Shown one piece after another: positions 27,564 through 36,358 of a DNA stretch of 64,000 bases. The stretch comes from Bacillota bacterium. GTDB lineage: Bacteria; Sysuimicrobiota; Sysuimicrobiia; Sysuimicrobiales; Segetimicrobiaceae. The notes under the pieces were generated by a model. That model was given only the letters and a program-made list of their open reading frames with translations, did not search any database and was not told the origin of the DNA. Positions within the stretch are counted from its first letter, which is position 1; each line of letters starts with the position of its first letter. A program made the position numbers and the translations under genes. The DNA lies in contig JAJPJJ010000031.1 of assembly GCA_021324295.1 (NCBI GenBank), positions 1 through 64,000 of the forward strand, read 5' to 3'.

Positions 27564-28868
27564 TCATGGCGCGGCGTGCGCCGCGTAGGCGCGGTCGAGG
27601 AGATCCACCAGATGGCACACCTCCATCCGGAGCCCGTGCGCGCGCACCCCGGCGGCGAGCTGCAGCATGCAGCCGGGGTTCGGCGCGACGAGCACGGCGG
27701 CCCCCGTGCGCGCGACGGCGGTCACCTTCTCCTCGAGGAGCTGGCGGGCGTAGTGCGGCTGCACGAGGTTGTAGATCCCGGCGCTGCCGCAGCAGCGATC
27801 CGCGCCTTCCATCTCGACGAGCTCGACCCCGGGGATCGCGCGCAGCAGCTCCCGGGGCTGCCGGCGGATGTGCTGGCCGTGGGCGAGGTGGCACGGATCC
27901 TGGTACGTCACGCGCGCGCGGACCTCCCCGAGCGGCCCGCGCAGGCCCAGCTCGTCCAGGAACTCGGTGACGTCCCGGCAGAGCGCGGCGTACCGCGCCG
28001 CCCGCTCGGCGTCCCGGGCGGCGCCGCCGCGGAAGAGGATCGGGTACTCCTTGCTCGCGGCTCCGCAGCCGGCCGCGTTGATGACGACCGCGTCCACGCC
28101 GGCGCCGAGGAACGCGTCGATGTTGCGCCGGGCCATCGCGCGCGCGGCCTCGCGCTCCCCGTTGTGGACGTTGAGGGCGCCGCAGCACGTCTGGCCCCGG
28201 GGGACCACGACCTCGCACCCGTTGCGCTGCAGCACCCGGATCGTCGCCTCGTGCACGCCGGCGAAGAGGATGCTCATCACGCAGCCGCTGAGCAGCCCCA
28301 CCCGCGCGCGCCGCGGGCCGATCGCCGGGAACACCTCCTGCGCGGGCGCGAAGAGCCGGTCCGGGATCGGCGGCAGCAGCGCGTCCATCGCCGCGAGCCG
28401 CCGGGGGAGCAGGTGCAGCGCGCGCGCCAGCCGGCCCGCTCCGCTGCGCTGGTAGAGGCGCAGGAGCCGGGCGCCCGCGCGCAGCCGGCCGGGATGCGGC
28501 AGGAGGTGGCGCAGCGCAAGCAGCGTCATCCGCCGCGCCGGCGCCGAGCCGGTGGGCCCGATCTCCGCCCGCGCGGCCTCGATGATCGTTCCGAACCGCA
28601 CGCCCGCCGGGCAGGCCGTCTCGCACGCCCGGCACCCGAGACACACGTACATGTGCTCCTCGAACCGCCGGTCGATCGGGATCCGGCCCTGCGCCGCGGC
28701 CTCGATCAGATGGATGCGGCCGCGCGGCGACTCCGTCTCGACGCCCAGCAGGCGGTACGTCGGGCAGTGCGGCAGGCAGAACCCGCACTGGATGCACTTG
28801 TCGAGCTCCGGGATCAAGAGGCGCGGGATCGGCGCAGCCGCCGGCACCGCGCCCGTCTGCGTGACCAT
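27564..28868 (-). CDS. glcF: Glycolate oxidase, iron-sulfur subunit GlcF
   Basis: GlcF carries electrons from the flavin subunits to the membrane chain. The 434-residue protein has two CxxCxxCxxxCP ferredoxin motifs (C25-C35 in CIQCGFCLPHCP, and C76-C86 in CLGCRACETACP). Two CCG domains follow, with GCVMSILFAGVHE, TCCGALNVHNGE and RCCGSAGIYNL as landmarks, as in LutA/GlcF/HdrD proteins. ATG 28868 (MVTQTGAV) has AGAGG upstream and is preferred over an in-frame start 42 nt earlier. The 211-nt gap to glcD contains a long nested stem (28935-29044) that may set the ratio of GlcD to GlcF. Confidence 0.95.
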   Translation of the reverse strand: MVTQTGAVPAAAPIPRLLIPELDKCIQCGFCLPHCPTYRLLGVETESPRGRIHLIEAAAQGRIPIDRRFEEHMYVCLGCRACETACPAGVRFGTIIEAARAEIGPTGSAPARRMTLLALRHLLPHPGRLRAGARLLRLYQRSGAGRLARALHLLPRRLAAMDALLPPIPDRLFAPAQEVFPAIGPRRARVGLLSGCVMSILFAGVHEATIRVLQRNGCEVVVPRGQTCCGALNVHNGEREAARAMARRNIDAFLGAGVDAVVINAAGCGAASKEYPILFRGGAARDAERAARYAALCRDVTEFLDELGLRGPLGEVRARVTYQDPCHLAHGQHIRRQPRELLRAIPGVELVEMEGADRCCGSAGIYNLVQPHYARQLLEEKVTAVARTGAAVLVAPNPGCMLQLAAGVRAHGLRMEVCHLVDLLDRAYAAHAAP

Positions 28869-28934
28869 GAGGCCTCTACTCCCTCGTGCCTGTCTCCTGC
28901 TGGGCGTCACAGGTTCGCATGACGTGTCCGGCGG

Positions 28935-29044
28935 GGAGGCGGGGCCTGCCCTCCGCTTCCGGGCGACGCAGTCCTCCAGTTTGGAGCGGCGGGCGGCCAG
29001 AAGTCGCTGCGTCGAAGGTCCGCGCCGGGCAGGTCCCCGCCTCC
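28935..29044. other. Long nested inverted repeat between glcD and glcF
   Basis: Outer arms GGAGGCGGGGCCTGCCC (28935-28951) and its near-perfect complement (29027-29044, one bulged base) enclose a second stem (GACGCAG 28965-28971 with CTGCGTC 29007-29013) and an inner hairpin (CTCCA 28974-28978 with TGGAG 28982-28986). In the glcDFE transcript this would form one extended hairpin of about 110 nt. It could act as an RNA-processing barrier, an attenuator or a structured sensor; the sequence does not decide between these. Confidence 0.6.
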
Positions 29045-29079
29045 CCCGGTCGCTGTCACCGGATTACGGCAACGCAACA

Positions 29080-30552
29080 CTAGATCCACAGCCCGGAGGC
29101 CGCGAGGCGCGGCGGCCGCCGCGTCAGGAGCTCGCCGCACGAGACCGGTGTCGGGAACACCTTGAACGGGTTCATGCGGTCCTCCGGGTCGAACGCGGTC
29201 TTCAGCCGCCGTTGCGCCTCCAGGTCGGCCTCGGAGAAGATCCACGGCATGTAGTTGTTCTTCTCGAAGCCGATCCCGTGCTCTCCGCTCAGCGTGCCGC
29301 CCACCGCGACGCAGGCGGCGAGCATCTCCTCGCTGGCCCGCATCACGCGCTCCGTCTCGCCCGGCGTCGCGGCGTCGTAGGGGATGAGCGGGTGGAGGTT
29401 CCCGTCGCCGGCGTGGAAGACGTTCGCGACGCGGATGCCGTACCGGTCCGCGATCTCCATCACCTGGCGCATGATCTGCGGGAGCCGGCTGCGCGGCACC
29501 ACGGCATCGTGCAGGTAGTAGTTCGGCGCGAGCCGTCCCATCGCGCCGAACGCGCCCTTGCGCGCCGCCCAGTAGAGGGCGCGCTCCTCCTCCGTCCGGG
29601 CGACGCGGATCTCCCGCGCGCGGTTGCGCCGGCACAGGTCCTCGACGATCTGCGCGGACCGGTCCAGCATCTCCCGGACGCCCTCGACCTCGATCAGCAG
29701 CACCGCGCCGGCGTCCGGGGGCAACCCGGCGTGCACCGCCGGCTCCACGGCCTCCACCGTGAGCTGGTCGAGCATCTCGAGCGACGTCGGGCCGATGCCG
29801 GACGCGATGATGTCGGCGACGGCCTGGCTCGCGTCCTCGATCGACGGGAAGATGCCGAGCATCGTCCGCACCGCCTCGCGGCGCCTCATGAGGCGGACCG
29901 TGACTTTGGTCACGATCCCGAGCGTCCCCTCGGAACCGACGACCAGCCCGACGAGGTCCAGCGCGGGGTCGTCCGGGCCGCGGCCGCCCAGCTGCACCAC
30001 CGTGCCGTCGGGGAGGACCATCTCCAGGCCGAGCACGTGGTTCGTCGTGACGCCGTAGGCCAGCGTGTGCACGCCGCCGCTGTTGTTCGCGACGTTGCCG
30101 CCGATGCTGCACGCCGACTGGCTGCTGGGGTCGGGTGCGTAGAAGTACCCGTCCCGCTCGACGGCCCGGGTGACGTCCAGGTTGACCACGCCGGGCTCCA
30201 CCACAGCGCAGCGGTTCTCCAGATCGATCGAGAGGATCCGGCGCATCTGGCTCATCGACACCACGATCCCCCCGACCGGCGCGATCGCGCCGCCGGACAG
30301 CCCCGTCCCCGACCCGCGCGGTACGAGCGGCGCCCCGAACCGGCTCGCCACGCGCACGATCGCCACGACGTCCTCCGTCGATTGGGGGAACACCACCAGG
30401 TCGGGCACGGCCTGCAGCACCGAGCCGTCGTACTCGTAGGCGAGCAGGTCCGCAGGATGCGCGAAGACGCGGCCGGGCCCCAGCACGTCCCGGAGCGCCC
30501 GGGCGAGCGCGTCGCGATCCCGAATGTGGCGGCGGACGTCGGCCAGCTCCAC
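29080..30552 (-). CDS. glcD: Glycolate oxidase, FAD-linked catalytic subunit GlcD
   Basis: GlcD oxidises glycolate (or D-lactate-like 2-hydroxy acids) to the keto acid with FAD. The protein has the PCMH FAD domain (VVFPQSTEDVVAIVRVA, VPRGSGTGLSGGAI, CSIGGNVANNSGGVH) and the C-terminal FAD-linked oxidase domain with FHAGDGNLHPLI (metal/substrate histidines) and GGTLSGEHGIGFEK, ending with FDPEDRMNPFKVFP. I chose GTG 30552 (VELADVRR, 490 residues) because GAGG lies 5 nt upstream; an in-frame GTG at 30600 would add 16 residues. With GlcF and GlcE downstream the three-subunit complex is complete. Confidence 0.95.
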   Translation of the reverse strand: MELADVRRHIRDRDALARALRDVLGPGRVFAHPADLLAYEYDGSVLQAVPDLVVFPQSTEDVVAIVRVASRFGAPLVPRGSGTGLSGGAIAPVGGIVVSMSQMRRILSIDLENRCAVVEPGVVNLDVTRAVERDGYFYAPDPSSQSACSIGGNVANNSGGVHTLAYGVTTNHVLGLEMVLPDGTVVQLGGRGPDDPALDLVGLVVGSEGTLGIVTKVTVRLMRRREAVRTMLGIFPSIEDASQAVADIIASGIGPTSLEMLDQLTVEAVEPAVHAGLPPDAGAVLLIEVEGVREMLDRSAQIVEDLCRRNRAREIRVARTEEERALYWAARKGAFGAMGRLAPNYYLHDAVVPRSRLPQIMRQVMEIADRYGIRVANVFHAGDGNLHPLIPYDAATPGETERVMRASEEMLAACVAVGGTLSGEHGIGFEKNNYMPWIFSEADLEAQRRLKTAFDPEDRMNPFKVFPTPVSCGELLTRRPPRLAASGLWI

Positions 30553-30665
30553 GGAGGCCTCGTATCTTACACCGTTGGCGCCTCGTTCATCTTCTGCCAC
30601 ACGGAGCGCAGCCCGGAGCCGGGCCCGCGGAACGCGCTTCTGCGGCGCTGCGCCGGCGCGATCCT

Positions 30666-30674
30666 AGTATAGCA
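30666..30674 (-). promoter_or_regulatory. Extended -10 promoter element before glcD
   Basis: On the minus strand TG-C-TATACT forms an extended -10. No good -35 is visible, which fits this promoter class. It lies about 115 nt before GTG 30552 and just after the lutC stop, so glcDFE can be transcribed separately from lutBA-lutC. Confidence 0.55.
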
Positions 30675-30730
30675 AAGCGCGCGGCCGAGCTGGCGCGCCG
30701 CGGCGCCCCGCAGGAGGCGCTCCGGCCGCT

Positions 30731-31540
30731 TCAGGGGAGCACCCAGGCCCGCAGCGTTGCCTCGTCCGAGCCCTCCGCCCTGGGGCGATCCCAGATCAGC
30801 ACGTGGACCGCCTTCGGCCCGTGCATGCCCCGCACGAGGTGCAGGCCGATGTCCGCGGTCTTGCTGGGCCCGCTGATCAGCGAGAGGTAGCGGGGAAGGG
30901 GCTTGCGGAGGTGGAGGACGGCGTAGGCGCGCGCGACCTCCGCGGCGTCCAGCAGCGTCTCGACGACGCTGTCGGCTGCCACGAGCGCGATGTGCACCGG
31001 CGGGACGTTGCTGGCAGCCCGGCCAAACCCGAGGTCCTCGGCGAGCACGAGCGTGCCGGTGTCGGCGACCACCGCGTTCGCGCCGGTGATCCCGAACTGC
31101 GCAGCCAGGAGGCGGTCGCGCCAGTCCCCGTTCTGGCGCGACGGATCGGCGTCGTCCGGCAGCACGACGAGGTGCCGCCCGCCCCGCCGCAGCGCCTCCT
31201 CGAGGCCGATCGCCCGGCCCACCGCGCACGGGTGGTACACCACGTCCGCGCCGGCGGGGACGATCGCGAGGACCCGCGCCACCACGGCTTCCGGAGCCCC
31301 CAGGCGGGCGACCTCGAAGCCGCCTCCGGCCATCCGCTCTATCGCCTCGTCGAGGAGGCCGGCGTGCGCCCGCGCCCGGGCCCGCAGCGTCCGCAGCACG
31401 CCGATGATCTCCGGTCCGGCATCGTCCGGCGCCGCGGTGCCGCGAGCCCCCGGCTCCTCCGGGCCGCGGTCCGTCCTCCCGCCGTCGCGTCCGGCGGTGG
31501 CGGGCGGGCTCCCGCGCCCTGTGGGCGGCAGGCCGCTCAC
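30731..31540 (-). CDS. lutC: LutC-type LUD domain protein (lactate utilisation)
   Basis: The protein is 269 residues from GTG 31540, which overlaps the lutBA stop by 4 nt (GTGA). After a low-complexity N-terminus (to about residue 35) comes a LUD domain: GITGANAVVADTGTLVL, RAASNVPPVHIALV and the C-terminal LISGPSKTADIGLHLVRG with GPKAVHVLIWD. These are typical of LutC/LldG, the third component of the L-lactate oxidation complex. Together with the LutB-LutA fusion next to it, all three Lut activities are encoded by two genes. The function follows from family and neighbourhood. Confidence 0.9.
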   Translation of the reverse strand: MSGLPPTGRGSPPATAGRDGGRTDRGPEEPGARGTAAPDDAGPEIIGVLRTLRARARAHAGLLDEAIERMAGGGFEVARLGAPEAVVARVLAIVPAGADVVYHPCAVGRAIGLEEALRRGGRHLVVLPDDADPSRQNGDWRDRLLAAQFGITGANAVVADTGTLVLAEDLGFGRAASNVPPVHIALVAADSVVETLLDAAEVARAYAVLHLRKPLPRYLSLISGPSKTADIGLHLVRGMHGPKAVHVLIWDRPRAEGSDEATLRAWVLP

Positions 31541-33696
31541 CGCCGCGCGCCGGTCGCGCGGTCGAGGAGCTCCATCACGTGGGCCGCCTGCACGCGATCG
31601 GCCACCCCGGCCCGCGCGAGGCCCCACCGCGCCTGCAGCAGGCATCCCGGATTGCTCGTCACGATCAGGTCGGGGCGCACCGCGAGCAGGTCCTGGATCA
31701 GCAGATCGGCGAGCCGGCCGCTGACATCCGGATGCACGAGGTTGTAGATGCCGGCGCTGCCGCAGCACGCCTCCCGGCGTGGCGCCTCGACGAGCTCCAG
31801 GGCCGGGATCCGCCGCAGCAGCTCGCGCGGCTCCGCCCGCACGCCCTGGGCGATCCCCAGGTGGCACGGGTCGAAGTACACAGCGCGCCCCGGCAGGGGC
31901 GCGAGCGTCAGGTCTGCGACGGCGCGCGCCAGGAACTCGCCGGCGTCTCGCACGCGGGCGGAGAATCGCCGCGCCCGGTCCCGGTAGGCGGGATCCTCGT
32001 GGAGGAGCTGCGCGTACTCCTTCATCGCGGCGCCGCACCCGGCCGAGCTCGTGAGGATCGCCTCGCAGTCGTCCGTGTCCTCGAAGGCGTCGATCACGCG
32101 CCGGGCGAGGTGGCGCGCGGTCGCGCCCTCGCCCACGTGATGGTGGAGGGCGCCGCAGCATCCCTGCCCGCGCGGGACGCGGAGCCGGCACCCCGCACGG
32201 GCGAGCACCCGCAGCGTCGCCCAGGTGACCGGGGCGAGCCACGTGCTCATCACGCACCCGGTCAGCACCGCCACCGTGTGCCGGTGGGGCCCGATGGGCG
32301 AGATATCCTCGGGGGGCGGCGCCATCTCTCGCGGCGAGGGCATCGGCGGCAGGAGCGGCGCGAGATCCCGCAGCCGCCGGGGGAGGAGGGCGGTCGCGAC
32401 GCCCCGGAGGCCCGCCCGCTCCGCGGCGTGGAGCGCCACGCCGGCCGCCCGCATGAGCGGGATGCTGGCGGTGAGCGCCAGGATCGCCCGCGCCAGCGCC
32501 GGGAGGCGGGCGGATATCGGGACGCGCTCCCGCAGCCGGGCGTGCATCCCGGGCGTGTCGATGTTGACCGGGCAGGGATCGACGCAGGCGCGGCAGTTCA
32601 GGCACAGCGACAGGCCCTGGCGGGCCGCAAGCTCGAGGCCGGCGGTAAAGCTCGCCTGCAGCAGTCCGATCCCTCCGAAGTGCGTGGTGACCCCGTACTT
32701 GTCGCCGATCACCGCGTACACCGGACAGTGGTTCAGGCAGCTTCCGCAGTTGATGCACGCGAACGCCTCGCCGAACCCCTCCGCCGCGGCGCGGCGGCGG
32801 CCGTTGTCCACCAGCACGACGTGCACCTCCCGCGGGCCGATCCCCCCTTCCGGGGCGGGGCCGGAGATGCACGAAGCATACGTCCCCAGGCGCTGGCCGG
32901 TCCCGAAGAGGCTGGCGCCTTGGATGACCGCCAGCGCGTCCTCGAGCGTCCGGACGATCTTGGAGATCGGCACGATCGCGATGTGCACCCGCGGCAGCGT
33001 CGAGAGCATCCGGATGTTCCCCTCGTTCTCGACCACGCATACCGTGCCGGTCTCCGCCGCGAGCGCGTTGCACCCGGACAGCCCGTACCCGGCCGCGGCG
33101 AACGCCGAGCGCAGGTCGGAGCGCGCGACCGCGACCATCTCCTCGGGGTCGTCCGGGAGCAGCTCGCCGGCCAGGCGGCTCATCAGCTCGCGCACCCGCG
33201 CCCGGCTGATCTGGATCGCCGGCGCGATGATGTGACCGCCGTAGGTCCCGTTGAGCTGGTTGATGCGGTCGCCGAGGTCGGTCTCCACGACGCGGATGCC
33301 CCGGGCCTCGAGCGCCTCGGCGATGCCGATCTCCTTCGCGGCGTTGCTCTTCGATTTGACGAGGAGGCCCTGGCGCACCACGGCCAGCACGTGGTCCCGC
33401 GCCGCCGGCGCGTCGCGCGCCACGACCACCGTGCACCCGTTCCGGCGGAGCCGCTCGGTCGCCAGCGCCACCAGCTCGTCGAGGTGCTCGATCGTGTTCG
33501 ACCTGATCCGGCGGAGGCGGGCCTGGATATCGGGGTAGTGCGGGCGTGATGCCGCGAGGCGCGGCCGGAACTCGGTGAACGCGCGCCGCCGCTCCCGGTC
33601 CGCGGCCTCGTCCGCGAGGCCTGCGGCGATACGCTGGGGGAGCGGTGGAAGGTCCACGCTGTGCACCTGCCCGCGGAGAGGATCCACGGAGGACAT
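31537..33696 (-). CDS. lutB: LutB-LutA fusion: LUD/ferredoxin/CCG lactate-oxidation protein
   Basis: This 719-residue protein joins two normally separate Lut subunits. Residues 1-300 form a LutB-type LUD domain (VKSKSNAAKEIGIAEAL, LSGCNALAAETGTV). Two 4Fe-4S motifs follow at C314-C324 (CINCGSCLNHCP) and C365-C375 (CLNCRACVDPCP). The C-terminal half (about 450-719) is a LutA/GlcF-type region with two CCG domains (GCVMSTW, GCCGALHHHVG, FDPCHLGIAQG, CCGSAGIYNLV). LutABC oxidises L-lactate to pyruvate and feeds electrons to the membrane. ATG 33696 is chosen, although its AGGA lies very close. It is divergent from the DUF488 gene, with only 28 bp between the starts. Confidence 0.92.
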   Translation of the reverse strand: MSSVDPLRGQVHSVDLPPLPQRIAAGLADEAADRERRRAFTEFRPRLAASRPHYPDIQARLRRIRSNTIEHLDELVALATERLRRNGCTVVVARDAPAARDHVLAVVRQGLLVKSKSNAAKEIGIAEALEARGIRVVETDLGDRINQLNGTYGGHIIAPAIQISRARVRELMSRLAGELLPDDPEEMVAVARSDLRSAFAAAGYGLSGCNALAAETGTVCVVENEGNIRMLSTLPRVHIAIVPISKIVRTLEDALAVIQGASLFGTGQRLGTYASCISGPAPEGGIGPREVHVVLVDNGRRRAAAEGFGEAFACINCGSCLNHCPVYAVIGDKYGVTTHFGGIGLLQASFTAGLELAARQGLSLCLNCRACVDPCPVNIDTPGMHARLRERVPISARLPALARAILALTASIPLMRAAGVALHAAERAGLRGVATALLPRRLRDLAPLLPPMPSPREMAPPPEDISPIGPHRHTVAVLTGCVMSTWLAPVTWATLRVLARAGCRLRVPRGQGCCGALHHHVGEGATARHLARRVIDAFEDTDDCEAILTSSAGCGAAMKEYAQLLHEDPAYRDRARRFSARVRDAGEFLARAVADLTLAPLPGRAVYFDPCHLGIAQGVRAEPRELLRRIPALELVEAPRREACCGSAGIYNLVHPDVSGRLADLLIQDLLAVRPDLIVTSNPGCLLQARWGLARAGVADRVQAAHVMELLDRATGARR

Positions 33697-33724
33697 TCCT
33701 GCCCGCGGCGAAGAAACCCTCCGC

Positions 33725-34450
33725 GTGCGGAGTGCGGCGTTGCGGCCCGGGCCGGCCGCGCGGGAGCGGCTGCGGATCTACACGATCGGCCACTCGACAC
33801 GCGCGCTCGACGACCTGGTCGAGGCCCTGCGGAGCTTCGGGGTGCGGACGCTCGTCGATATCCGGACCGTCCCGCGATCGCGGCACGTGCCGCAGTTCAA
33901 CCGGGGCTCGCTCGCCCGGCGTCTGCCGCGGCGGGGCATCCGCTACCGGCATCTCGGGGCGCTCGGCGGCCTGCGCAGGCCGCGCCCCGACTCGCCCAAC
34001 ACGGCGTGGCGCAACGCGGGCTTCCGTGGCTTCGCCGACTACATGGGGACCCCGGAATTCGCCGGTGCGCTCGAGGAGCTGCGGGCGCTGGCTCGCGCGG
34101 GCGGGCCGGCCGCGATCATGTGCGCGGAGGCGGTGCCGTGGCGCTGCCACCGCTCGCTCGTGGCCGACGCGCTCACCGCGCGCGGCGATGAGGTGGTTCA
34201 CATCATGGGGCCGGGCAGGGGCCAGCCGCACGCGCTCACTCCCTGGGCGCGCCTGGACGGGTCTCGGCTGACCTATCCGGGGCCGCCCCCCGCGGCTCCC
34301 CCCCGCCGCTCGACCGCCCGGCGGGCGGCTGCGCCTCGACCGGACGCGGCGGACCGCACCGTCGCCGGCGTCCGTCCCGCAGGATCGGCGCGGCTCGGGC
34401 CGCGGCGCCGCGGGACGGCCGGGCGGACGGAGCAGGGGAAGCTGCTGTGA
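33725..34450 (+). CDS. DUF488 family protein
   Basis: The core (about residues 15-160) has the DUF488 motifs IYTIGHSTRALDDLVEAL, LVDIRTVPRSRHVPQFN, YRHLGALGG and the C-terminal CAEAVPWRCHRSLVAD, which contains conserved Cys and His residues. The family is widespread and lacks an agreed function. After about residue 185 a long Arg/Pro/Ala-rich tail runs to the stop at 34450; the family is usually 150-190 residues, so the tail may be disordered or a chance extension. The start is uncertain: GTG 33725 clears the divergent lutBA start, and the open frame continues upstream across it. Confidence 0.8.
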   Translation: MRSAALRPGPAARERLRIYTIGHSTRALDDLVEALRSFGVRTLVDIRTVPRSRHVPQFNRGSLARRLPRRGIRYRHLGALGGLRRPRPDSPNTAWRNAGFRGFADYMGTPEFAGALEELRALARAGGPAAIMCAEAVPWRCHRSLVADALTARGDEVVHIMGPGRGQPHALTPWARLDGSRLTYPGPPPAAPPRRSTARRAAAPRPDAADRTVAGVRPAGSARLGPRRRGTAGRTEQGKLL

Positions 34451-34534
34451 CCGGCCCGTGCCCGTACTCGACCGGCCGGCGGAGCGACTGCCGCCACTCC
34501 CGCCCGCGCCCCGGCCGGGGCGTCCGTCGCGGAT

Positions 34535-35359
34535 ATGTCTGAGACGGCGCTCGAGCGGTTCCGCTCGCTGTTCGGCCGGAAGAAGCCCCTCATCGGCATG
34601 GTCCACCTCGCTCCCCTGCCGGGGGCGCCCCGGTTCTCCGGCCGGCTCGAGGAGGTGATCGAGCGGGCCGTGGCCGACGCCGACGCGCTGTGCCGCGGGC
34701 CGGTGGACGGCCTCATGATCGAGAACTTCAACGATGCCCCGTTCTACCCCGACGCCGTCGAGCCCGAGACCGTCGCCGCCATCACCCGTGTCGCCGCCGA
34801 GGTGGTCCGGCGGGCATCCGGCCGCCCGATCGGGATCAATATCCTGCGGAACGCGTGGAAGGCATCGCTCGCCGTCGCCTACGTCGTGGGCGCGTCGTTT
34901 GTCAGGATGAACGTGTTCACCGACCCGCTGGTGACGGACCAGGGGATCCTGGCCGGCGCCGCCCACCTCGCGGTGCGATACCGGCGCGCGCTCGGGGCCG
35001 AGCGCGTCCTGATCTTCGCCGACCTGTACGCGAAGCACGGGGCGCCGCTCGCCCCGCGTCCCCTCGCGGTCGTCGCCCGGGACATGGCCTCCCGCGGCTT
35101 GGCCGACGCGGTTATCGTCTCCGGCGACGAGACCGGAACGCCGCCTCGGGAAGCGGAGATCCGCGTGGTGAAGGACGCGGTCCCGGGCTGCCCGGTGGTG
35201 GTGGGGAGCGGCGTCGCGGAAGACACCATGGACCTGCTGCGGCACGCGGACGGCGCGATCTGCGGGTCGGGTCTCAAGAAGGACGGGATCGTGACAGCCC
35301 CGGTGGATCCGGAGCGCGTGCGGCGGCTCGTCGCCGCCTTCCGGACGATCGAGCGGTAG
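34535..35359 (+). CDS. BtpA/SgcQ family protein
   Basis: The 274-residue protein is a TIM-barrel of the BtpA family: KKPLIGMVHLAPLPGAPRF at residues 16-34, DGLMIENFNDAPF, GINILRNAWKASLAVA, and the phosphate-binding-like C-terminal VVVGSGVAEDT with DGAICGSGLKKDG. BtpA is needed for photosystem I stability in cyanobacteria, and SgcQ is an uncharacterised enterobacterial sugar-operon protein; in non-phototrophs the substrate is unknown, but the fold suggests an enzyme acting on a phosphorylated small molecule. ATG 34535 lacks a strong ribosome-binding site. It lies 84 nt after DUF488 and about 120 nt before the SDR gene. Confidence 0.88.
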   Translation: MSETALERFRSLFGRKKPLIGMVHLAPLPGAPRFSGRLEEVIERAVADADALCRGPVDGLMIENFNDAPFYPDAVEPETVAAITRVAAEVVRRASGRPIGINILRNAWKASLAVAYVVGASFVRMNVFTDPLVTDQGILAGAAHLAVRYRRALGAERVLIFADLYAKHGAPLAPRPLAVVARDMASRGLADAVIVSGDETGTPPREAEIRVVKDAVPGCPVVVGSGVAEDTMDLLRHADGAICGSGLKKDGIVTAPVDPERVRRLVAAFRTIER

Positions 35360-35368
35360 GCGGCGCGC

Positions 35369-35448
35369 GCCGTGCCGTGGCTCACGCCGGGCGGGCGGGA
35401 GGCGCCCTGCCCGGGACGGCGGGATCGCCGCGGGGCGGGCGGCACGGC
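35369..35448 (+). other. Imperfect long hairpin between the BtpA-family and SDR genes
   Basis: GCCGTGCCG (35369-35377) and CGGCACGGC (35440-35448) are perfect 9-bp complements, and inside them CGGCG-GGAT-CGCCG forms a smaller hairpin. A transcription terminator for the BtpA-family gene, or a leader structure for the SDR gene, would both fit; there is no T-run. Confidence 0.4.
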
Positions 35449-35481
35449 AGCGCCCGGGATCCGAACCAGGGGGGGTGCGCG

Positions 35482-36279
35482 ATGAGCGGTAGCGGGCCGG
35501 TCGACCTGCGAGGGAGGGCCGCGATCGTGACGGGCGCCGGGAGCGGGATCGGCCGCGCGATCGCCGAGGCACTGGCGCGATCGGGCGCCGCGGTGTGCGC
35601 GGGCGATCTCAACGACAGCGCAGCGCGCGAGACAGCGGAACGGATCGAGCACGGGGGCGGCCACGCGATCGCAACCCACACCGACGTGCGTGACCGCGAT
35701 CAGGTCCGGCAGATGGTCGAGGGAGCCGTGCGGGCGTTCGGCCGTCTCGACATCCTGGTCAACAACGCCGGGTTGCAGCACATCGCGCCGGTCCACGAGT
35801 TCCCCGAGGAGAAGTGGGACCTGCTCATCGGCGTCATGCTGACCGGGACGTTTCTCTGCACCAAGTACAGCCTGCCCCACATGATCGCCGGCCGGTGGGG
35901 TCGAGTCCTCAACATATCGTCGATCCACGGGTTGGTGGCTGCCCCGTTCAAGAGCGCCTATATCGCCGCCAAGCACGGCATCGTTGGATTCACCCGGGCG
36001 GTAGCCCTGGAGGTCGCGGACTACGGTGTGACAGCGAACGCGATCTGCCCGGCCTACGTGCGGACGCCGCTCGTCGAGGGCCAGATCGCCGAACAGGCGA
36101 GGGTTCACGGCATCTCGAAGCAGCAGGTGGTGGAGAAAGTGATGCTCGCGTCCGCTGCCATCAAGCGGCTGCTCGAGCCAGACGAAGTGGCGATGCTCGT
36201 GCTCTACCTCTGCAGCGACGTTGCCTCCGGGATCACCGGCACCGCCTATCCTATTGACGTCGGGTGGACAGCTCGATGA
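35482..36279 (+). CDS. SDR oxidoreductase, 3-hydroxybutyrate dehydrogenase-like
   Basis: The 265-residue protein is a classical short-chain dehydrogenase. The NAD(P) motif is TGAGSGIGRA (residues 18-27), the NNAG motif is VNNAGLQHIAPV, the catalytic Ser is in NISSIHG, and the YxxxK pair is YIAAKHG. It ends with the usual GTAYPIDVGWTAR. NNAGLQHIAPVHEFP and the IAEQARVHGIS insert resemble D-3-hydroxybutyrate dehydrogenases, which reduce acetoacetate reversibly, but substrate assignment within SDRs is uncertain. ATG 35482 has a strong AGGGGGGG site. It is followed after 79 nt by a zinc alcohol dehydrogenase on the same strand. Confidence 0.88.
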   Translation: MSGSGPVDLRGRAAIVTGAGSGIGRAIAEALARSGAAVCAGDLNDSAARETAERIEHGGGHAIATHTDVRDRDQVRQMVEGAVRAFGRLDILVNNAGLQHIAPVHEFPEEKWDLLIGVMLTGTFLCTKYSLPHMIAGRWGRVLNISSIHGLVAAPFKSAYIAAKHGIVGFTRAVALEVADYGVTANAICPAYVRTPLVEGQIAEQARVHGISKQQVVEKVMLASAAIKRLLEPDEVAMLVLYLCSDVASGITGTAYPIDVGWTAR

Positions 36280-36358
36280 GGGCAGCCGCGCGAGCGGCGA
36301 CGGGGCTCGGGGCGCCGCGGCGAGGCGTCGATCTGAGGCCGGGCCGATGGGAGGGGGC

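Noticed and set aside
27565-27567. ATG overlapping the glcF stop (ATGA) as the glcE start
   Set aside because: It is not in the glcE reading frame; the frame-correct options are GTG 27547 and ATG 27517.
30731-35572. Very long open frames antisense or shifted to clear genes, such as minus 30731-35572 and plus 21951-26423
   Set aside because: High-GC third positions keep alternative frames open. Their translations are Arg/Pro/Ala-rich without family motifs, except where they simply include a real gene (for example the lutC part at 30731-31540).
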